Shown here: piece after piece, positions 1 through 3,912 of the stretch
How the letters are laid out: every line of letters starts with the position of its first letter
Position numbering within the stretch: the stretch's first letter is position 1
Assembly (NCBI GenBank): GCA_034422355.1
Contig: DAOUJS010000173.1
Location: forward strand, 1 to 5,525
Direction of reading: 5' to 3'
From: CATOSP01 sp034422355
Lineage (GTDB): Bacteria > Chloroflexota > Dehalococcoidia > Lucifugimonadales > UBA3495
Length of the DNA: 5,525 bases
Translations under genes and position numbers: made by a program
Notes under the pieces: generated by a model
Database searches by the model: none
Told to the model about the DNA's origin: nothing
Seen by the model: only the letters and a program-made list of their open reading frames with translations

Positions 1-191
1 CGCGGGACCATCTCCCGCCAGCCCGACTGGTGGTGTCCCAGGTGCTCCTGGACGATGAAGCTCAGGCCCATCCAGCCCAGGATGATCACCAGCATTCCCG
101 ACGTGACGGCCCAGACCGCCGTCCAGGCGGCGCGGACTATTTCGTGGTCGTAGGTGAGTCCGGGAGGGGTTCCGGTGAGAATGTCTCCCAT
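1..191 (-). CDS. Partial TrbL/VirB6-like conjugation membrane protein (N-terminus)
   Basis: The first 63 residues are visible; the gene runs off the left edge. It opens with a short polar stretch (MGDILTGTPPGL), followed by a long hydrophobic segment at about residues 21-47 containing GMLVIILGWMGLSFIV. Next come a polar His/Gln stretch and WREMVPR at the edge. A polytopic protein starting this way and continuing with a W-R-E-(L/M)-(L/V)-P-R turn fits the VirB6/TrbL class of inner-membrane channel subunits of type IV secretion or conjugation systems. That assignment is family resemblance from memory and rests on a fragment. The ATG start is well supported: a GGGGAGGGG Shine-Dalgarno at 199-207 lies 7 nt upstream, inside the end of the preceding gene. 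The gap to that gene's stop is 4 nt, so the two are probably co-transcribed and translationally coupled. CDS call firm; function moderate. Confidence 0.7.
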   Translation of the reverse strand, partial: MGDILTGTPPGLTYDHEIVRAAWTAVWAVTSGMLVIILGWMGLSFIVQEHLGHHQSGWREMVP

Positions 192-195
192 ACCG

Positions 196-810
196 CTACC
201 CCTCCCCGCACTCGGCGATTTCCGTCTCGGTCGCTCGCTCCACCACGCCGCACAACGTCCCGTGGACACCCTGGATCACCCACCTGGCCCCGGCCCTCGC
301 CCAGCGGTCCGGGTCCAGGGCGCCCAGCACCTTGTCCCAAAGACCCTTGGGCTGGTGGACGGGGACCAATGCGTGAAACAGATGGTCGTCGCCCCCGCCG
401 GTTCTCGGCACGGACATCACCATCAGGAACGCCTGCTCGGGGTGGAGCTCGGGCTGGCCGTCGATGACGGGGTACTCGAAGGTGTACTCCCAGCCCTCGG
501 ACAGCTCCTTCTCGCCGCCCCGGACCCGGTAGGTGTTGGTGACCCACTCGCCGGTGTCCGGGTGGCGCAGGGCGTAGTGGAGCACGTCGATCCGGCGGCT
601 GAAGACCGGGCGGGCGATGAACTCGCCGTCCTTCTTGCGTTCCACCATCTGCCGGTCGCGGTTGACCAGGGAGAGGTTGTCGCCGTCCGGGGGCGGGGAC
701 TGGGCCAGGGCCACGCCGCTGGCAGGTACGGCCACGATGGCGGAAAGCAGCAGCGCCGCCGCCAGCAGCGTCAACCGGCGTATGGGCCGGGGATTCGATT
801 TCAGGGTCAA
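196..810 (-). CDS. Exported protein of unknown function, upstream of the TrbL-like gene
   Basis: 204 residues from a TTG start. I chose TTG at 810-808 because GGAGG (819-823) sits 8 nt upstream; the in-frame GTG at 819-817 overlaps that Shine-Dalgarno. This start also gives a textbook signal peptide: basic N-region (K4, R8, R11, R12), hydrophobic core at about 13-30 (LTLLAAALLLSAIVAV), and an Ala-Leu-Ala site predicting cleavage after residue 36. A longer in-frame extension to 891 would bury the signal peptide behind 27 Arg-rich residues. The mature part is mixed polar and aromatic without recognisable motifs. Near the C-terminus are a semi-hydrophobic segment (WVIQGVHGTLCGVV, about 177-190) and two cysteines (C187, C201). 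I do not recognise the family. Its 4-nt spacing to the TrbL-like gene suggests a role at the cell envelope in the same transfer apparatus, which is inference from context. Confidence 0.8.
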   Translation of the reverse strand: MTLKSNPRPIRRLTLLAAALLLSAIVAVPASGVALAQSPPPDGDNLSLVNRDRQMVERKKDGEFIARPVFSRRIDVLHYALRHPDTGEWVTNTYRVRGGEKELSEGWEYTFEYPVIDGQPELHPEQAFLMVMSVPRTGGGDDHLFHALVPVHQPKGLWDKVLGALDPDRWARAGARWVIQGVHGTLCGVVERATETEIAECGEG

Positions 811-888
811 CTCGTTCACCTCCCTGCGGTCTCGGCGGTTGGCTGCCTGCCAACGCCGCCAGAGAGTGTGAACAACCCAGGCCCCCCG

Positions 889-938
889 CATAACCGCCTG
901 TAAGGGCGTTCATATGAGGGGGCCTACAGGCCCTTATG
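889..938. promoter_or_regulatory. 50-bp interrupted palindrome, operator- or recombination-site-like
   Basis: The element is symmetric about CAT|ATG at 913/914. Of 25 position pairs, 18 are complementary: outer CATAA/TTATG (889-893, 934-938), middle GCCTGTA/TACAGGC (896-902, 925-931), inner TCAT/ATGA (910-913, 914-917), plus two isolated pairs. Arms this long with conserved blocks separated by unmatched bases suit a site bound by a multimeric symmetric protein. It lies 79 bp upstream of the minus-strand start at 810. Confidence 0.45.
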
Positions 939-987
939 TTGGAGGCCCCTCCTGTGATGTCATTGGGGTGTACAGGAATCGGACGCC

Positions 988-1201
988 AGCGACATTTTTG
1001 CCGGTGAGGTGTTTTCGTAGCTGTTTCGTAGCTGAAAGGGCGGGAAATCCCCCTCTACAGGACCCCGGGAGTGAACACCTGGACTTGCGGGTATTTTCCA
1101 GACCGGAGTGGCATAGTCCGTAGCTGGGAGCGACATTTTTGCCGCTGGCAGAATCCAGGTCGAGCGACATTTCTCAGCTTGGAAATCGGCATTTTTGTCG
1201 G
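988..1201 (+). repeat. Iteron-like cluster, AGCGACATTTTTGCCG
   Basis: Two exact 16-bp copies of AGCGACATTTTTGCCG occur at 988-1003 and 1129-1144, 141 bp apart. A partial copy, AGCGACATTT, is at 1163-1172. A variant with two compensating swaps, CGGCATTTTTGTCGG, is at 1187-1201 and ends 8 bp before the Shine-Dalgarno of the gene at 1225. Start-to-start spacings among the last three are 34 and 22 bp, about three and two helical turns. Repeats of this size upstream of a DNA-binding protein gene resemble replication iterons or an autoregulatory operator array. Confidence 0.55.
1013..1034 (+). repeat. Perfect 11-bp tandem repeat TTTCGTAGCTG
   Basis: Two adjoining copies of TTTCGTAGCTG are at 1013-1023 and 1024-1034. 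The core CGTAGCTG recurs at 1119-1126, two bases before the second 16-bp iteron-like copy. The 11-bp period is one helical turn, so bound proteins would sit on the same face of the DNA. The pairing of this motif with the iteron-like motif in two places suggests a composite site. Confidence 0.45.
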
Positions 1202-1224
1202 TGGGCGCAGAGGAGGCACCGGGG

Positions 1225-2082
1225 ATGAATTCAAGGCAGACGGGCATCGGGAAGAGCCGCCGGGTGGAGGACGTGAAGCGCCTGCAACTGCTGACGCTGC
1301 TGGACGAGATGGTGCGAGACCGGGGAGTGATGCGGGCGGCCGGCGAGTTGAACGTGGACCGGCGGACGCTGAACGCCGCGCTCAGGGAAGGGCACCTGTC
1401 CCGGCGGATGCGGGGCGCGCTGGAAAAGGCGCTCCTGGAGGGCGGCGGCTCTCCGGCGGCACAGCAGCGGGCGCGGAACGACGAGTTGGCCGGGCGGGTG
1501 GAGACAGTGGAGGCGCAGGTGAAGGCGGTGGGTGAGAACGCAGACAAGGGCCTGGCCGATATGCGGGACGAGTTCAAGGCGCTGAGGAACGACTATGCCC
1601 GTGACTTGCAGCGCGTTGAATCAAGGCTGGCTCAGGTCGAGGGAAGCGGGGAAAGCGAGGAGGAAAAGGAGGATGGGGATGGCGAGGCCGGCGCCGGCGG
1701 GCAACCTTCCCACCGGTCCAGGCTGCGTCGGGAGTTCCCCGAGCTGGCGACGCTGGAGTCTGCCAGTGACGACCAGGACGTGTTCGGCGACGCCTGGGCC
1801 TTGATCCAAGAGTGGCGGAAGCTGAAGGAGAGCCACCACACCCGGGGCCGGGGGCTGGACTGGCTGCGGGAGGAGGAACGGCTGCTGGCGGTGGAACTGA
1901 CCTTGTTGGAAGAGCACGGGCTGACCCTGCCGCCGGAGACCTATCCACTGAAGGGCCTGGACCGGGGCGCCCAGGTCAACTGGCGGCAGAAGGCGCTGGA
2001 GGACACGCAAAGGGCCAGGAAAAAGCAGGAAATGCTGCACCGGGTGCGGCGGCTGTTTAGCCCGTGGCTGTGGCGGAAGTAG
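1225..2082 (+). CDS. Helix-turn-helix plus coiled-coil DNA-binding protein, unknown family
   Basis: 285 residues from ATG 1225, chosen because GAGGAGG (1210-1216) lies 8 nt upstream; a TTG at 1195 lies within the last iteron-like repeat. Residues 20-72 look like a small helical DNA-binding domain. A helix (LQLLTLLDEMVRDRG) is followed by a HTH-like pair at about 35-55 (MRAAGELNVDRRTLNAAL), then LSRRMRGALEKAL. Residues 85-139 form a heptad-rich coiled coil (LAGRVETVEAQV, then LQRVESRLAQVE), implying oligomerisation. Residues 140-160 are an acidic Glu/Asp/Gly linker. The rest is helical and charged with a very basic C-terminus (RARKKQ to the final WLWRK). The order (DNA binding, oligomerisation, flexible linker, second helical domain) suits a regulator, partition or initiation accessory protein. 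The repeats just upstream are its natural candidate targets. No named family is recognised. Confidence 0.85.
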   Translation: MNSRQTGIGKSRRVEDVKRLQLLTLLDEMVRDRGVMRAAGELNVDRRTLNAALREGHLSRRMRGALEKALLEGGGSPAAQQRARNDELAGRVETVEAQVKAVGENADKGLADMRDEFKALRNDYARDLQRVESRLAQVEGSGESEEEKEDGDGEAGAGGQPSHRSRLRREFPELATLESASDDQDVFGDAWALIQEWRKLKESHHTRGRGLDWLREEERLLAVELTLLEEHGLTLPPETYPLKGLDRGAQVNWRQKALEDTQRARKKQEMLHRVRRLFSPWLWRK

Positions 2083-2110
2083 AGGAAACGGGTGCTGGCC
2101 AGGGCTCCAG

Positions 2111-2150
2111 TTAACTTTTGTGAAGTTTAGTGAAATAGACTGAACACTTT
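2111..2150. promoter_or_regulatory. AT-rich island with TGAA phased every 10 bp
   Basis: Immediately after the HTH/coiled-coil gene the composition drops to AT-rich for about 40 bp. TGAA occurs at 2121, 2131 and 2141, exactly 10 bp apart, with GTTTAGT/ACTGAAC (2125-2131, 2139-2145) forming an imperfect inverted repeat. It could be a promoter or protein site for the structured region that follows, or part of a weak terminator. No canonical -35/-10 pair is visible. Confidence 0.3.
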
Positions 2151-2343
2151 GGGCGCCGGGGCCGCCAAACCCTTTATTTCCGTCGTCGGCCCGGTTGATA
2201 ATATTTGCGTTGTCAGGCTTTCCAGTGTTTCCCGCCCTAGAAACCTGGGGGCATCCCTCACCATTGCCCGGGTCTTCACCGAAAGGTCGCCCAAGAGGGA
2301 GCGCTGCCGCTGCGGATTTGACGTAGCTCTCCGCAAGCAGCAT

Positions 2344-2466
2344 GGGCCGGATTGACGGGGTGTCAAGTCCCTCGTTCCCGGCCCGGTCCCAGGGGTTGGA
2401 GTGTTTAAGTCCTTCTCCCCTGGGGCAGTCCGGCGGCTGGAGTGTCAAGCCCTTCTCCCGCCGGAC
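2344..2466. repeat. Three tandem hairpins, shared loop and unrelated stems
   Basis: Three hairpins of 41, 37 and 39 nt are separated by exactly 3 nt each. Stems are GGGCCGG/CCGGCCC, CCCAGGGG/CCCCTGGG and GTCCGGCGG/CCGCCGGAC, all perfectly paired and mutually unrelated. The loops share a plus-strand core: GGTGTCAAGTCCCTC (2359-2373), GAGTGTTTAAGTCCTTC (2399-2415) and GAGTGTCAAGCCCTTC (2440-2455). On the minus strand the core reads AAGGRCTTGACAC. Conserved loop with fully swapped stem is the pattern of repeated structural modules, not of coding or drifting sequence. Confidence 0.65.
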
Positions 2467-2472
2467 ACCGTT

Positions 2473-2545
2473 CAGTTGCCGGGGCTGATCCCTCCGGTCG
2501 CTGGGCACCCGTCCTTTGACAGGGGCTGATCCCTCCTGCATCGGG
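2473..2545. repeat. Two tandem hairpins sharing loop GGCTGATCCCT
   Basis: The identical 11-nt loop GGCTGATCCCT is closed by CCGG/CCGG (2479-2497) in the first copy and CAGG/CCTG (2520-2538) in the second, so the stem changes by compensating substitutions. Outer pairs CAG/CTG (2473-2475, 2501-2503) and CCCG/CGGG (2508-2511, 2542-2545) extend each copy. They directly follow the three-hairpin group. Confidence 0.55.
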
Positions 2546-3056
2546 CGGAATGGACGGAGCGTTTAGCGGCGCTTCGTTCCCACCCAGGCTGAGGCGTCGG
2601 CGGGTTTCCCTCGCGGCGCCCCAGCCGGAACCAATACCCAACGGCAGTTCATCGTAGTCTAAGGAGGCAGCCTAGAGAAACAGCACGGCATCCCGGATTC
2701 CTTCACTCATTGGGTCCACCTGGCGGAGCGGTTCAAGCTGCTTCGCACTCTTCATCCTGCGGTCGGAGACGACGACAAGCTCCGGCTGCGTTCCAATGCC
2801 TGCGGCGCTGCTGCCGAGTAGCAGCAACGGCACCGTGGCCTTCACACGCTCCGGCAGTCCGTCGGCAACGGCGGCAGGCCGGACGCCCTACGTTGCAACG
2901 CGCTTGCCATCAGGCCGGTAGCTGAATACCTGGCCGCCGGCCGGGCCGCGTTGCCCTCCATGCTCCCCATTTCCCCCACGTAGCGGCAGCCCCGAAACGA
3001 CACCCTGGGCGAGCCGCATCTTTCGCCAACTCCCCATCCGGCTTTTCCCGTTGTTC

Positions 3057-3093
3057 TGCCCCGCCCTGGGCGTAGTGCGTCCAGCGCGGGGCA
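3057..3093 (+). other. Strong 15-bp hairpin with 5-nt loop
   Basis: Positions 3057-3064 and 3066-3072 pair with 3086-3093 and 3078-3084: TGCCCCGC, one C-C mismatch, then CTGGGCG against CGTCCAG, with loop TAGTG. The single wobble (G3070/T3080) is a G-U pair only if the plus strand is the RNA. A related smaller hairpin with the same left arm and a five-base loop ending GTG is at 3121-3135 (GGGCG-ACGTG-CGCCC). No U-tract follows either, so these are not intrinsic terminators. Confidence 0.4.
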
Positions 3094-3167
3094 TTGCATT
3101 GCGCCGTTCCAACCGACCCTGGGCGACGTGCGCCCTGCGTAACTCCCACGTGGCCCAGCTGACAAAC

Positions 3168-3207
3168 ACAAAAAATTCGCCCCGGCGCAACAACAAACAC
3201 CGGGACG
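3168..3207 (-). terminator. Intrinsic terminator-like hairpin on the minus strand, no clear gene upstream
   Basis: Read on the minus strand, CGTCCCGG (3207-3200) pairs with CCGGGGCG (3185-3178) as an 8-bp stem with one wobble and a 14-nt loop. AATTTTTTGTG follows at once, including six T. This is the only hairpin in the window with a proper U-tract. Transcription would come from above 3208, but the minus-strand ORF there (3265-3702) looks like the shadow of a plus-strand reading. The terminated transcript is therefore unexplained. Confidence 0.55.
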
Positions 3208-3304
3208 AACTACACCAAGACGGTGCCATAAGACACCATTACCAAGGCACCCGCGAATATCCTACTATGGCCCTCCAGGACTGTCAACGCGCTCGGACGG
3301 GACG

Positions 3305-3651
3305 ATGGCGAATTTAGGAAAATCCCCTGGTGGTGAACCGGTCGAACCATCGCCTGACTTTCCCAGCCAGTCTTCGACAGGCTCGGGGCCAACGGCACGG
3401 GCAACGGCGTAGTTTCCGGGGTCGCGCTGGTAGCGGCAGGAATCGGCGGGAAGGGACAGCCCGTCGCGCCAATCACCGGCGCCGTTGCCTACGGTGGCAA
3501 CCGGGTCAACAACGGGCAGCACGTCAGAGACAGCGGCGATAACCACGAACATGACCACAACGACATCGAGGAGGTGATTCACAGCAACAGCGAACATCGT
3601 GAGTTCCCGGTCATCACGGTCCGGTTGGACCATCCGGTCAACCGGCGGTAA
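3305..3651 (+). pseudogene. Small gene of unknown function, frameshifted near its N-terminus
   Basis: ATG 3305 opens a 35-codon frame (MANLGKSPGGEPVEPSPDF...) that stops at TAG 3410-3412. The frame one base back is open from 3358 to TAA 3649-3651 but has no ATG, GTG or TTG until late. This second frame looks truly coding. Its third positions are clearly richer in G/C than the opposite-strand frame. It reads a Gly/Ala/Val hydrophobic segment (GVVSGVALVAAGIGG), then a polar region rich in Asn, His and Asp (DNHEHDHNDIEEVIH), ending TVRLDHPVNRR. Joining the frames needs one lost base or a -1 slip; the run GGGG at 3385-3388 allows either. The joined product would be about 115 residues. The N-terminal part overlaps an interspersed-repeat-like element, so insertion may have broken the original start. 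No family recognised. Confidence 0.4.
3327..3395. repeat. Interspersed palindromic repeat-like element
   Basis: Two inward-facing arms, GGTGGTGAACCGGTCGAA (3329-3346) and TTCGACAGGCTCGGGGCC (3373-3390), form an imperfect inverted repeat around a 26-bp centre. GTCGAA/TTCGAC pairs perfectly; further pairs follow outward with mismatches. The arm TTCGACAGGCTC plus GGCCAACGG closely resembles a dispersed motif (TTCGACAGGCTCAGGGCGAACGG type, split here) that I associate with intergenic repeats in many environmental bacterial genomes. That recognition is from memory; other copies cannot be shown within this window. Confidence 0.45.
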
Positions 3652-3661
3652 CCCAAGGCCC

Positions 3662-3711
3662 GCCGCCCAAGGAGCGGCGCGGCGGCAAATTGGGCGGCTC
3701 AATGGGCCGCC
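3662..3711 (+). other. Mutually exclusive GCCGCC/GGCGGC hairpins
   Basis: GCCGCC (3662-3667) can pair with GGCGGC (3681-3686), which can instead pair with GCCGCC (3706-3711). GGCGGC (3693-3698) also pairs with GCCGCC (3706-3711) around a 7-nt loop. They begin 10 nt after the stop of the broken gene. No U-tract follows, so a terminator role is weak. Confidence 0.25.
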
Positions 3712-3740
3712 ACTGACCTGACAATCGAATAGGCATCAAC

Positions 3741-3784
3741 GAGCGGGGTCGTCTCTCCCACGAGTGGGTGAGGCGGCCCCGCTC
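3741..3784 (+). terminator. Near-perfect 44-nt hairpin upstream of the triple-HTH gene
   Basis: Centred at 3762/3763, the two 22-nt arms pair throughout except for one T-T mismatch (3756/3769), two G-U wobbles and a tight centre. Outer GAGCGGGG/CCCCGCTC and inner CCCAC/GTGGG are perfect. The wobbles pair only in plus-strand RNA. It is followed by TTCGTGTTT (3785-3793), a weak U-tract. It may end transcription from the left or be the first element of the structured leader of the gene at 3913. Confidence 0.5.
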
Positions 3785-3813
3785 TTCGTGTTTCGCCAAC
3801 GGCGGACACCCCA

Positions 3814-3883
3814 GCGGCTGAATGGACCGCAACCAGAGACCTGCATCTTGAACCAGAGAGCGGGGTCGGTCCATTCGGGCCGC
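3814..3883 (+). promoter_or_regulatory. Leader stem-loop with alternative long-range pairing
   Basis: GAATGGACCG (3820-3829) pairs perfectly with CGGTCCATTC (3867-3876), extended by GCGGC/GCCGC (3814-3818, 3879-3883), enclosing a 37-nt loop. The loop carries AACCAGAGA twice (3831-3839, 3851-3859) and a second copy of GAGCGGGGTCG (3858-3868; first copy 3741-3751). So 3857-3868 can form 12 pairs with 3774-3785, competing with the 3741-3784 hairpin. The competing strand lies downstream, so any switch would act on the finished leader and not as classical attenuation. Confidence 0.4.
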
Positions 3884-3884
3884 C

Positions 3885-3911
3885 TCGCTTTCTGCCTTTC
3901 GGAGGAAGCGA
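3885..3911 (+). promoter_or_regulatory. Hairpin sequestering the ribosome binding site of the triple-HTH gene
   Basis: TCGCTTTCT (3885-3893) pairs with AGGAAGCGA (3903-3911), 9 bp with one G-U, loop 9 nt. The paired strand contains three of the five bases of the Shine-Dalgarno GGAGG (3901-3905) and ends one base before the ATG at 3913. Such a stem would limit ribosome access until melted or bound. Confidence 0.45.
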
Positions 3912-3912
3912 C

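Larger units (their letters stand above)
811..1224. promoter_or_regulatory. Divergent intergenic region rich in symmetric and repeated sites
   Basis: This 414-nt spacer separates the divergent starts at 810 (minus) and 1225 (plus) and holds no credible ORF. It contains the 50-bp palindrome and the iteron-like repeats listed separately. Other short symmetric sites are GGGCCT-AC-AGGCCC (920-933) and GGAGG-CC-CCTCC (941-952). TACAGG recurs at 925-930, 971-976 and 1056-1061, with CCTGTA inverted at 898-903. A weak minus-strand promoter is conceivable: ATGACA (963-958) as -35 and CATAAG (938-933) as -10, but the 19-bp spacer is long. I found no convincing plus-strand promoter. Confidence 0.5.
2156..2626. 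ncRNA. Candidate large structured RNA: about ten helices packed end to end
   Basis: Successive helices, with pairings read directly: 2156-2164/2187-2194 (one bulged G); 2222-2225 plus 2227-2231 with 2240-2244 plus 2245-2248 (one bulged T); 2249-2253/2265-2269; 2270-2272/2290-2292 enclosing ACC-GAAA-GGT (2278-2287); 2303-2307 plus 2311-2315 with 2331-2335 plus 2337-2341; 2344-2350/2378-2384; 2388-2395/2417-2424; 2428-2436/2458-2466; 2479-2482/2494-2497; 2520-2523/2535-2538; 2587-2597/2616-2626. Linkers are often 0-4 nt. No credible gene lies here; one minus-strand frame runs open through it but would need the hairpins to be coding. Wobble pairs do not settle the strand: some favour plus, the last helix favours minus. 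I do not recognise a known family. GC-rich DNA folds easily, but the stem replacement between hairpin copies argues for real structure. Confidence 0.45.
2627..3304. other. Gene-free stretch with scattered hairpins and possible gene remnants
   Basis: No frame on either strand gives a convincing full-length gene across these 680 bases. One minus-strand frame is unusually open, interrupted only by TAG codons at 2890-2888 and 2674-2672. Parts of it read protein-like (SYRPDGKRVAT; later QLEPLRQVDPMSEGIRDAV), but upstream it crosses an oligo-U terminator-like sequence, so at best it is a decayed remnant. Short hairpins include GCTGCT/AGCAGC (2807-2825). ACCCTGGGCG or GCCCTGGGCG recurs at 3002, 3063 and 3116. 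An AAGGAGG at 2661-2667 has no start codon behind it. Confidence 0.4.

Noticed and set aside
154..903. 249-codon plus-strand ORF and a 258-codon minus-strand ORF over the exported protein
   Set aside because: Both are other-frame shadows of the 196-810 gene, which has a signal peptide and a good Shine-Dalgarno.
2357..2450. TTGACA on the minus strand inside hairpin loops, resembling a -35 box
   Set aside because: No -10 element lies at a suitable distance, and the sequence is explained by the shared loop core.
2344..2466. CsrB/RsmZ-like sponge RNA (GGA motifs in some loops)
   Set aside because: GGA is not in a consistent loop position on either strand and the rest of the CsrA consensus is absent.
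2344..2466. CRISPR array or integron attC sites
   Set aside because: The repeated part is the loop and the stems vary, the opposite of CRISPR repeats; spacing is too short and no GTTRRRY core is present.
1621..2541. 306-codon minus-strand ORF
   Set aside because: It overlaps the well-supported 1225-2082 gene in antisense and then crosses the hairpin array; its repeated peptides are translations of the hairpin loops.
2753..2760. CATCCTGC, matching the IncP-type nick consensus YATCCTGY, next to an imperfect palindrome
   Set aside because: This 8-mer is expected about once by chance on both strands of a window this size, and no relaxase gene is visible.
2720..2810. tRNA-like pieces (GGCGGAGCGGTTCAAGC and GTTCCAATGCC)
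   Set aside because: The acceptor ends do not pair, the anticodon arm is wrong and the T-loop lacks the purine after GTTC.
3265..3702. 145-codon minus-strand ORF with a Val-rich hydrophobic stretch
   Set aside because: Its third codon positions are less G/C-rich than the overlapping plus-strand frame, it has no Shine-Dalgarno, and the Val-rich part is the reverse of an Asn/Asp/His-rich coding stretch.
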